The notes: a model not told the origin generated them from the sequence alone. A stretch of DNA of 13,256 nucleotides from CAYYHA01 sp964471535 (GCA_964471535.1 CAYYHA010000103.1:1-13256); one strand, 5' to 3'. Positions 1-8,036 are shown, counted from the first letter of the stretch. Program-made: numbers and translations.

Positions 1-800
1 ACCGGGCGGTCGAACCGGGCGCGCACCGCCGCGATGACGTCCAGGTAGGGCAGGGCCGGCTTCACCATGACGATGTCAGCCCCCTCCTCGACATCGAGCG
101 CCACCTCCTTCATCGCTTCGCGCGCGTTGGGCGGGTCCATCTGGTAGGCGCGCCTATCCCCGAAGCGGGGCGCGCTCTCCGCTGCCTCGCGGAAGGGCCC
201 GTAGAAGGCGCTGGCATACTTCGCCGCATAGCTCATGATGGGCAGATCGGCGAAGCCGGCGTCATCGAGGGCCTGCCGGATGGCGCCGACCCGCCCATCC
301 ATCATGTCGCTGGGCGCCACCAGATCCGCCCCCGCCCGCGCGTGGCTCACCGCCTCCTTCGCCAAGAGCTCCAGGGTGGGATCGTTGAGCACCTCCCCGT
401 CTTTCACCACGCCGCAGTGCCCATGATCGGTGTACTCGCAGAGGCAGACGTCGGTGATCACGCAGAGATCGGGGAGCGCCTCCTTCACCGCACGGATCGC
501 CCGCTGCACGATCCCGTCGTCCGCGTAGGCCTCCCGGCCCAGCGGATCCTTGTGCTCGGGAATGCCGAAGAGGATGACCGCCGGAACGCCTGCCTCGAAC
601 GCCGTCCGCGCCTCCTTCACCGCTTCATCGACCGAGAGCTGGAAGACACCAGGCATGGCGCCCACCGGCCGGCGCACCCCTTCGCCCGGGGCGACGAAGA
701 GTGGGTAAACGAAATCGTCGGGCGTCAGGGTGGTCTCACGGACCATCCGGCGGATCGCTTCGGATTGGCGAAGCCGCCTGGGGCGTAGGGTGGGAAACAT
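1..800 (-). CDS. hemB: Delta-aminolevulinic acid dehydratase (porphobilinogen synthase), 3'-truncated by window edge
   Basis: Condenses two 5-aminolevulinate molecules to porphobilinogen, the second step of the common tetrapyrrole (haem) pathway, in the cytosol. The visible reading frame runs about 266 codons from the ATG at 800 to the window edge without a stop; the family is usually about 325 residues, so some 60 C-terminal residues lie outside. Motifs: the zinc-site segment DVCLCEYTDHGHCG (residues 117-130) with Cys119, Cys121 and Cys129, marking the zinc-dependent type; the first active-site lysine in SYAAKYASAF (Lys194); and the Schiff-base lysine in MVKPALPYLD (Lys247). The ATG shares one base with the TGA of the upstream DUF1015 gene (TGATG). 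I see no Shine-Dalgarno sequence before it, because the preceding strand reads CCCCCTCT, so translation probably depends on re-initiation. Identification is firm. Confidence 0.96.
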   Translation of the reverse strand, partial: MFPTLRPRRLRQSEAIRRMVRETTLTPDDFVYPLFVAPGEGVRRPVGAMPGVFQLSVDEAVKEARTAFEAGVPAVILFGIPEHKDPLGREAYADDGIVQRAIRAVKEALPDLCVITDVCLCEYTDHGHCGVVKDGEVLNDPTLELLAKEAVSHARAGADLVAPSDMMDGRVGAIRQALDDAGFADLPIMSYAAKYASAFYGPFREAAESAPRFGDRRAYQMDPPNAREAMKEVALDVEEGADIVMVKPALPYLDVIAAVRARFDRP

Positions 801-2122
801 CAGTCGTAGAGGGGGTTGAAGACGAGGCCGCTGGGGACCTTCGGAAAGAAGTAGGTGCTCTTCTGAGGCATCTTGTACCCCGCCTCGGCCACCGCACGCA
901 CCTGCTCCATCCGAGTCGGGTTCATCAGAAAGAGAAGCTGCCCCTCACGGGGGCCGCTCGCCCCGAGGATTCGGGCAAAGGCCTCGTCGGTCTTCTTGAA
1001 ATACTCGAGATGGGTCTTCCGAGCCTGCGCCTCGGGATCGATCCCGAGGAGGTCCTGCAGGATCACCGAGTGGAGCACCGTGACGTCCAGATCCCGCACT
1101 TCGGGGGCCTCGGGCATCGTCGCCCCCATCGTGGCGGCTCCGCCCCGGGGCAGCGTCAGGAGCCACGCCCGGCCGCCTGGGGCGACGACGGCGAAGGCGT
1201 GGCGGTCCCGTCCCGCATCGGCGAGCGCCTCGAGTACCCGCCGCTGTCCGGTGGAGTCGGCGGCATCCACGTGGAGTTCCTGCACCGAGAAGATCTCCCC
1301 GGCCCGGCCGAGGAAGTGCTCGGCGTCGAAGCCCTCGAGGGAGTGGACGAGGCGATGGGTCGGGAGGATCACCAGCCCTTCGTCCTCGAGGGGACAGAGG
1401 AACGCGAGCACCCACTGGTGGGGCCCTTCCACGTCCTCCCCCTCCCGCTCGCGGTAGGCCAGGGCCGTCTGGTACCGATGATGCCCGTCGGCGATTACCG
1501 CCCGCACCGGCTCGACTGCCGCCCCGAGGGCGGCGAGCGCCTCGGGGTCGGTGAGCACATGGAGCCCCTGCTCCGTCTGATCCTCGGTCCGCACGGACAC
1601 CACGGCCGGTGACTTGGCCGCCGCGGCGAGGACCTCTCGGGCACGGCCACCGGCGTCGGGAAAGACCAGGAAGATGGGCTCGAGCTGCACCCGTACCGCG
1701 GTGGTCAGCTTCAACCGGTCCTCGATGGGCGCGACGAGCGTCTTCTCGTGGGGGAGCACGATCTTCTCGCTGAAGCGGTGAAGACGCATGCGCGCCAGGA
1801 CACCGGTGCGCGTGACCTCGCGCCCGTCGGGCAGGCGGTAGCGCTGGGTGAGCACATAGACGGACGGGCGCTCGTCGCGCGCGACCACCCCCTTGGCCTC
1901 CCAGTTCCGCCAGGTCGCCCGCGCCGCCTCGTAGCGGGCGTCCTCGCTCTGCCCCGGTGGTGGCTGGGGAAGCGTGACGTGGACGACGTTGTGTGGCGAA
2001 CGCCGCGCGAGCTCCTCACGGTGGACCACGTCGATGACGTCGTAGGGGGGCGCCACCAGGTCGGAGGCCGACCCCGCCTCCTGCGTGTAGCGAACGGCAC
2101 GGAAGGGTTGGATGCGCGGCAT
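800..2122 (-). CDS. DUF1015 family protein (function unknown)
   Basis: A 440-residue cytosolic protein of the DUF1015 family (PF06245), full length for that family. Recognisable segments in order: the N-terminal RIQPFRAVRY; APPYDVI at 24-30; the signature ADGHHRYQTAL at 211-221; LPTHRLVH at 253-260; and the C-terminal MPQKSTYFFPK / GLVFNPLYD around 418-440. No signal peptide or membrane segment is visible. The biochemical role of the family is not established to my knowledge; the His-His-Arg cluster at 214-216 looks like an active or binding site, but that is inference. The gene starts 9 bases after the tsaC stop and ends one base into hemB, so it is almost certainly co-transcribed with both. 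The ATG has no good Shine-Dalgarno, but the family-typical N-terminus supports this start. Confidence 0.9.
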   Translation of the reverse strand: MPRIQPFRAVRYTQEAGSASDLVAPPYDVIDVVHREELARRSPHNVVHVTLPQPPPGQSEDARYEAARATWRNWEAKGVVARDERPSVYVLTQRYRLPDGREVTRTGVLARMRLHRFSEKIVLPHEKTLVAPIEDRLKLTTAVRVQLEPIFLVFPDAGGRAREVLAAAAKSPAVVSVRTEDQTEQGLHVLTDPEALAALGAAVEPVRAVIADGHHRYQTALAYREREGEDVEGPHQWVLAFLCPLEDEGLVILPTHRLVHSLEGFDAEHFLGRAGEIFSVQELHVDAADSTGQRRVLEALADAGRDRHAFAVVAPGGRAWLLTLPRGGAATMGATMPEAPEVRDLDVTVLHSVILQDLLGIDPEAQARKTHLEYFKKTDEAFARILGASGPREGQLLFLMNPTRMEQVRAVAEAGYKMPQKSTYFFPKVPSGLVFNPLYD

Positions 2123-2131
2123 GGGTGGGAA

Positions 2132-2755
2132 TTAGCCCGCCGCTTCCTCGGGGTCAACGGAACCTCGCGCGAGGGCCGCGCGGATCTGCGCCTCGGAGAC
2201 AGGGCCCGGCCGCAGGATCTCCACCCCGCTCTCCGTCAGGCGCGCCACGGTCGAAGGCCGCTGCCCGCCGCAGACGCCCTCGAGCACGAAGAGGTCGGGC
2301 GCGCTGCGGAGCGCTGCATCGAGGTCCGCCGCTTCGAGCACCGGAGCCTGACCGGAGCGGTTGGCGCTGGTGGCGGTCAGAGGCCCCGCGCCTTGGGCGA
2401 GCGCCCGCGCCACGCGATGGGCGGGGATCCGAAGGCCCACCGTGCCCGTGCCGGCCGTCACCGCACGCGGCAGCCCAGGCGCCGCCGGGAGAACCAGGGT
2501 GAGTGGCCCCGGCCACAGTGCCTCCATCACCGCCTCTGCATCGGGCGGCGGTACCGCCACCTGCCGCACGGCCCCGAGGTCCCCCACCACCAGCGGTAAG
2601 GGTTGATCCGAGCGCCGCCCCTTCAGGGCCAGGACCCGCTCTGTCGCACGTCGATCGAAGGCCGAGGCGAAGAGCCCGTAGACCGACTCCGTCGGGCCGG
2701 CGACGATGCCGCCCGCCCGCAGGTAGGCGAGGGCCTGGGCCAGTGCCTCGTTCAC
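2132..2755 (-). CDS. tsaC: L-threonylcarbamoyladenylate synthase (Sua5/YciO/YrdC family)
   Basis: Makes threonylcarbamoyl-AMP from threonine, bicarbonate and ATP, the first step of the t6A37 modification of ANN-decoding tRNAs; cytosolic. It is a single-domain protein of 207 residues, so TsaC-like rather than two-domain Sua5. Motifs: PTESVYGL (21-28), Lys45 and Arg47 in KGR, WPGPLTLVLP (81-90), GTVGLRIPAH (104-113), Ser130 and Asn132 in ATSANRSG, and RPSTV (166-170). The K-R-S-N set used by YrdC is therefore present. The start is GTG at 2755, chosen because homology begins there and GGGGGGGAG lies about 8 bases upstream; the frame stays open further upstream only as a shadow of the glycosyltransferase gene. 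It begins 19 bases after that gene's stop. A YciO paralogue is the alternative assignment, less likely because the K-R-S-N residues are intact. Confidence 0.92.
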   Translation of the reverse strand: MNEALAQALAYLRAGGIVAGPTESVYGLFASAFDRRATERVLALKGRRSDQPLPLVVGDLGAVRQVAVPPPDAEAVMEALWPGPLTLVLPAAPGLPRAVTAGTGTVGLRIPAHRVARALAQGAGPLTATSANRSGQAPVLEAADLDAALRSAPDLFVLEGVCGGQRPSTVARLTESGVEILRPGPVSEAQIRAALARGSVDPEEAAG

Positions 2756-2774
2756 GATCTCACTCCCCCCCGCA

Positions 2775-4022
2775 TCAGGCCCCCAGGACGGCACGCGCTC
2801 CTTCGGCCAAGGAGGAGAGGAGCGCCGACGGCGCACGCCGCCGCCGGCCGGCCGCGACCTGGTCGACGTATCGGAGGAAGACGCGCCGCTGCTCCGGCCA
2901 GGAGAGCACCTGGCAGCGCTCGCGCATCGCATGGACCAGCCGCCGCCGGGCTTCCGGGTCCCGTGCCAGCTCGACCATCGCTTCCCCCAGTGCGGCCTCG
3001 TCCCCGGCCTCCACCCAGCGCACCGTGTTCGCATCGAAGTAGTGCGAGACGCAGCTCAGACGGGAAACGATCTGCGGGATGCCCATGTTGCCGTAGTCGA
3101 AGACCTTGCACGGCAGCATGATCTCCGTCGCCGGCGACCTGCGGTAGGGGACCAGGGCCAGATCGGCGTCGGCGAGGAAGTCCGGCAGCGCCTCAACGGG
3201 AAGGAAGCGGGGCTCGAGGGAGACGATATCCTGTACCCCAAGCTCCCGGATGAGCGCTTCGAGCTCCAAGGCGGCGTCGCCCTCCCCCACGATCTTCAGG
3301 TGGACCGGCTGGGGAAAACGATCTCGCTGTGCGGCAACGGCGCGCACCGCGAGATCCAGCCCGTGCCGGCGCGAGATGCTGCCGTGATAGACGATAACGA
3401 AGCGATCACCGGGTTCCTTGAAGCCACGCCAGCGGAAGATCGAGTCGTCGCTCGTGTTGAGCACCACCTCGATCCGATCCCTGGGGATGCCGTAGCGGGT
3501 GAGCAGCGCCCGTGCCTCCTCGTGAACCGTGAGCACCCCATCGGCGAAGGCGGCCGCCGCGCGGCACTGCGCCACCAGCGCCCGGTACACGAGGGCGTTG
3601 GAATCGCTGCCGAACTTGTTCTGGTAGAGGTCTGGCATCAGGTCGTGGATGTCGAGCAGCACCGGCACGCCGGCGAGCTTCGCCGGAAGGCTGGTGAAGA
3701 CCAGAGCATCAGGCATGTTGTGTACGTGGACCAGGTCCAGGGGCGCCGCCCGATGCCAGCGCACGAGGCGGCGGACCGCCTCTGCCGCGAAGTAGCCGTA
3801 CTCGTAGAGGTAGCGGCGGCGGGTTTGCTTCGTGGTGAGTGAGAGCCGGCGCAGCGGCACCCGCTCGACGGTGACCCCTCGCATCACCTCCACCTCGGGG
3901 TGCCCCTCCTCGTGCAGCGCGACGACCCGCACCTCGTCCCCGCGCGCCGCCAGCGCCTCGGCGGCGCGCCGCACGCGGCCATCACGCCGGTAGTGGGTGA
4001 AGACGATGACCCCGACGCGCAT
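2775..4022 (-). CDS. GT4-family glycosyltransferase
   Basis: Retaining, nucleotide-sugar-dependent glycosyltransferase of the GT-B fold, 415 residues, expected to add one sugar to a lipid-linked glycan at the inner face of the membrane. The N-terminal acceptor domain opens with MRVGVIVFTHYRRDGRVRR and carries DLVHVHNMPDAL (96-107). The C-terminal donor domain (Glycos_transf_1) carries HGSISRRHGLDLAVRA (213-228), VGEGD (245-249), and EIMLPCKVFDYGNMGIPQIVS-type nucleotide-sugar residues at 300-320, with FDY in the place where many relatives have FEY. No membrane segment is visible. I chose the ATG at 4022, which has AGGGG about 8 bases upstream; in-frame GTGs at 4031 and 4028 are possible but lack such spacing. 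It follows the aminotransferase stop by two bases and precedes tsaC by 19. Donor and acceptor sugars cannot be read from the sequence. Confidence 0.88.
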   Translation of the reverse strand: MRVGVIVFTHYRRDGRVRRAAEALAARGDEVRVVALHEEGHPEVEVMRGVTVERVPLRRLSLTTKQTRRRYLYEYGYFAAEAVRRLVRWHRAAPLDLVHVHNMPDALVFTSLPAKLAGVPVLLDIHDLMPDLYQNKFGSDSNALVYRALVAQCRAAAAFADGVLTVHEEARALLTRYGIPRDRIEVVLNTSDDSIFRWRGFKEPGDRFVIVYHGSISRRHGLDLAVRAVAAQRDRFPQPVHLKIVGEGDAALELEALIRELGVQDIVSLEPRFLPVEALPDFLADADLALVPYRRSPATEIMLPCKVFDYGNMGIPQIVSRLSCVSHYFDANTVRWVEAGDEAALGEAMVELARDPEARRRLVHAMRERCQVLSWPEQRRVFLRYVDQVAAGRRRRAPSALLSSLAEGARAVLGA

Positions 4023-4024
4023 CC

Positions 4025-5146
4025 TCACCACCCCTGTGCACGGGCGTAGGCGGCCACCGCATCGGCGACGTAGCGGGCCCCGTCGGCACCGAGCTCGGGA
4101 AAGATTGGCAGCGAGAGGATGCGCTCGCAGGCCGCCTCACTCACCGGGAGGCTCCCTGGCCCGAGACCGAGATCCGCATAGGCGGGCTGGCGGTGCACCG
4201 GGATGGGGTAGTGGATGCCCGATGCGATTCCCGCATCGGCGAGGTGGGCCCGGAGGCCGTCCCGATCCGGACACTGCACGACGTAGAGGTGCCACACCGG
4301 TTCTGCGTCCTCGCGCACCCGCGGAAGCACCACGCCTGGAAGCTCGGCGAGCGCCGCCTCGTAGGCGCGCGCCACCTCGCGCCGCGCCTCGTTCCACGCA
4401 TCGAGATGCACGAGCTTCACGTCGAGGATCGCAGCCTGTAAGCCATCGAGGCGACTGTTGGTGCCCACCCGCTCGTGCAGGTACTTCTCGCTGCGGCCGT
4501 GGTTGGAGAGCTTGCGCACCGTCTCGGCGAGGGCTCCATCGCGGGTGACCACCGCCCCCCCGTCCCCATAGGCGCCCAGGTTCTTCCCCGGATAGAAGGA
4601 GAAGCAGGCCACGTCCCCCAGGCTCCCCACCCGGCGACCTTCGTAGCGGGCTCCGTGGGCCTGTGCGGCGTCCTCCACCAAGGCGAGCCCATGGCGCTCG
4701 GCGATGGCCACAAGCGCGTCCATCGGCGCCGGCTGCCCATAGAGGTGCACGGCAATGATCGCGCGGGTGCGCGGCGTCACAGCCGCCTCCACCGCCGCCG
4801 GGTCGATGAGGTAGGTCTCCGGATCCACGTCGACCAGCACCGGGTGGGCGCCCACCCTCGAGATGGCCTCCACCGTGGCGATGAAGGTGTGCGTGGTGGT
4901 GATGACCTCGTCCCCAGGACCGATCCCCAGGCCCCACAGCGCGAGGATGAGCGCATCGGTGCCATTGCCCACCCCGACGCAGTGCTCTACCTCGCAGTAC
5001 TCGGCGAAGTGTGCCTCGAAGCGTGACAGATCGGGACCACCAACGAACGCGCTCCGCTCGATCACCGACGCGATGGCCGCGTCGATCTCCTCCTTGATGA
5101 GCCAGTACTGTGCTTCGAGGTCGACGAAACGAATCGGGGAGCGCAT
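4025..5146 (-). CDS. DegT/DnrJ/EryC1/StrS-family PLP sugar aminotransferase
   Basis: PLP-dependent transaminase of 373 residues that transfers an amino group, usually from glutamate, to a keto nucleotide sugar. Fold-type I landmarks: GNGTDALILAL (60-70) for the PLP phosphate loop; VEDAAQAHGA (157-166), whose Asp159 should contact the PLP nitrogen; FSFYPGKNLGAYGDGGAVVT (182-201), whose Lys188 is the Schiff-base lysine; GTNSRLDGLQAAIL and VWHLYVV further on; and HYPIPVHRQPAY near the C-terminus. The wording of these motifs resembles enzymes aminating C3 of sugars (DesV, FdtB, WbpE groups) more than C4 enzymes; that is inference. The start is the ATG at 5146, because homology begins at IRFVDLEAQY; the open frame upstream of it is a non-homologous shadow. 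The gene lies 67 bases downstream of the Gfo/Idh gene and 2 bases before the GT4 gene, in the same direction. Confidence 0.92.
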   Translation of the reverse strand: MRSPIRFVDLEAQYWLIKEEIDAAIASVIERSAFVGGPDLSRFEAHFAEYCEVEHCVGVGNGTDALILALWGLGIGPGDEVITTTHTFIATVEAISRVGAHPVLVDVDPETYLIDPAAVEAAVTPRTRAIIAVHLYGQPAPMDALVAIAERHGLALVEDAAQAHGARYEGRRVGSLGDVACFSFYPGKNLGAYGDGGAVVTRDGALAETVRKLSNHGRSEKYLHERVGTNSRLDGLQAAILDVKLVHLDAWNEARREVARAYEAALAELPGVVLPRVREDAEPVWHLYVVQCPDRDGLRAHLADAGIASGIHYPIPVHRQPAYADLGLGPGSLPVSEAACERILSLPIFPELGADGARYVADAVAAYARAQGW

Positions 5147-5213
5147 GGCGCGCGGAGGATAGGGCCTGCTCCCGCCGCCGTAAAGCCGGGGCCGCGCAGC
5201 GCCCACCGCTGCG

Positions 5214-6233
5214 TTACGAGGCCGCCAGCGCGATCGGGCGCCCCTCTGCTTCGAGGGAGCGCTGGCACGCCTCGAGCACGCGCACCACCTCGAGCCCCGA
5301 AGGTCCGTCGGCGAGCGGAGGCTCCCCGCTCTCCACCGCCTGCAGGAAGGCAGCGGTCTCCTTCGCCAGCGGCTCGACGAAGTCGATCTTGGGGAGGAGG
5401 ATGTCGCCTGCGCGCTTGACCAGCTGGTGCAAACCATAGTCTGCGGGCTGCTTGAAGTGGCGATCGATGCCGCGGTCGTACAGGGCAATCTTCGCTTCCG
5501 CGATGTCGTCGTAGACACACATCCGCTCGCTGCCCACCACCGTCATGCGCCGCACCTTTCCCGGGTCGAGCCAGGAGACGTGGATGTGGGCGAGACGGCC
5601 GCTGGGGAAACGCAGGTCCATGAACACCACATCCTCGATCCCCTCCTGCAGATAGCAGGCGCCCTGCGCGCTCACCGAGCCAGGAGACTCCCCAAAGAGG
5701 TGCAGGACGATGGACACGTCGTGGGGCGCCAGGTTCCACATCGCGTTCACGTCGCTTCGCACGATGCCGAGGTTCAGGCGCTGCGAGTAGAGGTAGTAGA
5801 TCTCGCCGAGCGTGCCTTCGTCCACGTAGCGCTTCAGCGCCTCCACCGCCGCGTTGTAGAGGAAGGTGTGCCCGGGCATGACCACCAAGCCCCGCGCCTC
5901 GGCAAGCTCCACCAAAGCGGCGGCTTCCTCGCCGGACATGGCCAGTGGCTTCTCCACCAGCACGTGCTTCCCCTTCTCGAGGGCCTCGCGCGCGAGCACC
6001 CCGTGGGTCGCGGCGGGGGTCGCCACGACCACCGCGTCGATCTCCGGATCGTCGAGGATCCACCGGTGGTCCTCCACCGTGCCCACGCCGGGATAGCGCT
6101 GCTCCACGAAGCGGCGGCGCGCCGCATCGCGGTCGGCCACGGCGACCACCCGGGCCTTCGGGTTCGCATGGAAGTTTCGCAGGAGGTTGGGTCCCCAGTA
6201 CCCGCAGCCGATGAGCCCGATTCCGATGGTCAT
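5214..6233 (-). CDS. Gfo/Idh/MocA-family oxidoreductase (probable nucleotide-sugar dehydrogenase)
   Basis: NAD(P)-dependent dehydrogenase of 339 residues. The N-terminal Rossmann fold begins IGIGLIGCGYWGPNLLRNF with the GxGxxG-type turn at 9-14. The catalytic-lysine motif VEKPLA has Lys95, followed by MPGHTFLYNAAV (119-130). The C-terminal alpha/beta domain bears WNLAPHDVSIVLHLFGE (166-182), whose His171 and Asp172 are likely catalytic. Genes of this subtype are commonly neighbours of DegT aminotransferases and hexapeptide acetyltransferases, where they oxidise a nucleotide sugar to the 3-keto form before amination. Here the DegT gene is next downstream and the acetyltransferase is 3.4 kb away. 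The start ATG at 6233 has GGGG 7 bases upstream; in-frame ATGs at 6239 and 6263 are alternatives with poorer signals. It is the first gene of the leftward run. Exact substrate unknown; a UDP-GlcNAc-uronate or a dTDP-keto-hexose both fit. Confidence 0.87.
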   Translation of the reverse strand: MTIGIGLIGCGYWGPNLLRNFHANPKARVVAVADRDAARRRFVEQRYPGVGTVEDHRWILDDPEIDAVVVATPAATHGVLAREALEKGKHVLVEKPLAMSGEEAAALVELAEARGLVVMPGHTFLYNAAVEALKRYVDEGTLGEIYYLYSQRLNLGIVRSDVNAMWNLAPHDVSIVLHLFGESPGSVSAQGACYLQEGIEDVVFMDLRFPSGRLAHIHVSWLDPGKVRRMTVVGSERMCVYDDIAEAKIALYDRGIDRHFKQPADYGLHQLVKRAGDILLPKIDFVEPLAKETAAFLQAVESGEPPLADGPSGLEVVRVLEACQRSLEAEGRPIALAAS

Positions 6234-6485
6234 GCGCATGCCCCATAGCACAGATTGGCCCATCGATTGCTAGGGGCTTGCGGCGACAACGCACTGTGTT
6301 AAAAGCGGCGGCGCCCCACCCCGCGCTCGCGGACCGTCCTGCCCCTCTGGCCCCCGTCCCCAGGGCATCCACGGCGCCGCGGGCGGCCGAGGGGCGGATG
6401 CTGTGCCGCCCGTTTTCCAGACACCCTCTGACACGAATGTCCTGATCTCACTCGCTGAACCCTCCCGCTCTGCCGACCCGAGCCG
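6234..6485. promoter_or_regulatory. Divergent intergenic region between the leftward and rightward sugar operons
   Basis: This is the only sizeable non-coding gap in the window, and it must hold the promoters of the leftward Gfo/Idh-to-hemB run and the rightward phosphotransferase operon, unless these are read through from elsewhere. The stretch 6264-6305 and the stretch around 6412-6460 are less G+C-rich than their surroundings. One weak rightward sigma70-like pair is visible: TTGCGG at 6278-6283, 16 bases, then TAAAAG at 6300-6305. I find no convincing operator, riboswitch or terminator and no believable small gene. Open frames crossing the region are antisense shadows. Confidence 0.35.
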
Positions 6486-8027
6486 ATGACCACCGCGCGA
6501 ACCTACTACTTCAAGATCCTGCTCCTCGTCGCCGATCTCGCAGCGTTCCTCGCCGCCCTGGGCGCCGCCGTCTGGGTGCGCTACGAGTTCAACCCCGGCT
6601 GGTTCGAGCCTGGCCAGGCTCCCTGGCCCGCCCTCCTCGCCGTCCTGCCCTACGCCCTCGGCGTGTGGGGCCTCTCCCTCTGGGTCACCGGCAGCTACCG
6701 GCTCGGGCTGTCCAGCCTCGAGGAGCTGTGGCGGCTCGGCCGGGCCGTCCTCGCCACCTTCCTGCTCTTGGGCGCAGCGACCTTCTTCTACCGCGACTTC
6801 TCCTACTCCCGTGCCGTGGTCCTGCTCATGATCCCGCTGGTCTTCAGTGGGTCGGTGCTCGCCCGAGCCATCGCGCGCTTCCTCTGGCACCAGGTGCTGC
6901 AGCTCGACCCGGTGCAGGGACGCGCCCTCGTCGTCGGCACCGGCCCCATGGCCCGCCACCTGGCCCGCTCCATGCGGGGCACGCGCTCCGACTACACGGT
7001 GGAGGGCATGCTCGCCTGCCCGGAGGCCGGCGATCGCTCGGGACCACAAGCCCCCTCCCCTGCGCCCGCGGAGGCGGCCGGCGCCCGCTCCCGCCCCGGT
7101 GAACCTGACGCGGCGGTGTCGGTTCCGGCGACGGGCGGCGAGGGGCTGCCCGAACTCCCCATCCTGGGCACGCTCGACGACCTGGATCGGCTGCTTGCCA
7201 GCGGCCGCTTCAAAGCCGTCTTCGTGGCCGATGGGGGCCTCCGCCGGGAGGCACAGATGGAGATCGCCGAGCGCTGCCTGCGCTACAACGCGCAGTACCA
7301 GGTCGTGCCAGATATCTACGAGCTGATGCTCGACCGCGTCGAAGTGCGGCTCGTGGGCGGGCTGCCCATGCTCGCCCTGCGGCAGAACAAGATCACCGGC
7401 GTGAACTTCCTCATCAAGCGCGTCTTCGATCTGGTGGTCTCCAGCCTGCTCCTCGTCCTGGCCAGCCCGGTGATGCTGGCCACCGCCATCGGCATCAAGC
7501 TCTCCAGCCGAGGTCCGGTCTTCTTCACCCAGGAGCGGGTGGGCCTCAACGGGCGGACCTTCAAGGTGATCAAGTTCCGGTCCATGCACGCCGGTGCCCC
7601 GGAGGACCAGGTGAAGGAGTACGCCCGGCGTTGGATCACTCAGGATGCGGCCGCGGTGGAGGACGGCGGCAAGAAGCTCTACAAGAACGCCCGCGACCCA
7701 CGCATCTTCCCCTTCGGCGCCTTCATCCGGAAGTACTCCATCGACGAGCTGCCCCAGCTCTTCAACGTGCTCAAGGGGGAAATGAGCCTCATCGGTCCCC
7801 GTCCCCCCATTCCCTACGAGGTCGAGGTCTATCGCGACTGGCACCGGCGGCGCTTCGAGACACTCCCCGGGATCACCGGCCTGTGGCAGGTCTCCGGACG
7901 CAACCGCCTCTCCTTCGATGAGATGGTCCGCCTCGACATCGAGTACATCGAGAACTGGTCGCTGGAGCTCGATCTGAAGATCACGCTGAAGACCGTTGGA
8001 GAGGTGCTCTCCGGCGGCGGGATCTAG
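6486..8027 (+). CDS. Polyprenyl glycosylphosphotransferase (WbaP/WcaJ-type initiating sugar transferase)
   Basis: Transfers a sugar-1-phosphate from a nucleotide sugar to undecaprenyl phosphate, starting synthesis of an exopolysaccharide, capsule or O-antigen unit at the inner membrane. The protein has 513 residues. Four hydrophobic segments lie at about 8-30, 47-67, 87-103 and 110-128. A Rossmann-like CoA-binding-type domain follows (RALVVGTGPMARHLARSM at 146-163; LPILGTLDDL at 224-233). The C-terminal bacterial sugar transferase domain (PF02397) begins KRVFDLVVSSLLLVLASPVM (311-330, re-entrant helix), then FFTQERVGLNGRTFKVIKFRSM (346-367), SIDELPQLFNVLKGEMSLIG (418-437), PRPPIPYE and LPGITGLWQVSGR (460-472). 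A Pro/Ala/Gly-rich insert of about 40 residues (180-222) splits the middle domain. First gene of the rightward operon; only a weak ribosome-binding site precedes the ATG. The sugar transferred cannot be read from sequence. Confidence 0.93.
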   Translation: MTTARTYYFKILLLVADLAAFLAALGAAVWVRYEFNPGWFEPGQAPWPALLAVLPYALGVWGLSLWVTGSYRLGLSSLEELWRLGRAVLATFLLLGAATFFYRDFSYSRAVVLLMIPLVFSGSVLARAIARFLWHQVLQLDPVQGRALVVGTGPMARHLARSMRGTRSDYTVEGMLACPEAGDRSGPQAPSPAPAEAAGARSRPGEPDAAVSVPATGGEGLPELPILGTLDDLDRLLASGRFKAVFVADGGLRREAQMEIAERCLRYNAQYQVVPDIYELMLDRVEVRLVGGLPMLALRQNKITGVNFLIKRVFDLVVSSLLLVLASPVMLATAIGIKLSSRGPVFFTQERVGLNGRTFKVIKFRSMHAGAPEDQVKEYARRWITQDAAAVEDGGKKLYKNARDPRIFPFGAFIRKYSIDELPQLFNVLKGEMSLIGPRPPIPYEVEVYRDWHRRRFETLPGITGLWQVSGRNRLSFDEMVRLDIEYIENWSLELDLKITLKTVGEVLSGGGI

Positions 8028-8036
8028 GAGCGGGGC

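Noticed and set aside
701..1612. A 303-codon plus-strand frame antisense to hemB and the DUF1015 gene
   Set aside because: Shadow of the DUF1015 coding strand; no family resemblance and it crosses a gene junction.
2756..3034. An N-terminal extension of the TsaC protein by about 93 residues
   Set aside because: The extension overlaps the GT4 gene in another frame and has no homology-like sequence. The family begins near the GTG at 2755, which also has a good ribosome-binding site.
2931..3842. A 303-codon plus-strand frame antisense to the GT4 gene
   Set aside because: No domain is recognisable and its composition is that of a complement of a real gene; the minus-strand GT4 motifs are clear.
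5147..5518. An N-terminal extension of the DegT aminotransferase by about 124 residues
   Set aside because: It lies opposite or out of frame with the end of the Gfo/Idh gene and is Ser/Arg-rich noise; the aminotransferase family starts at the ATG at 5146.
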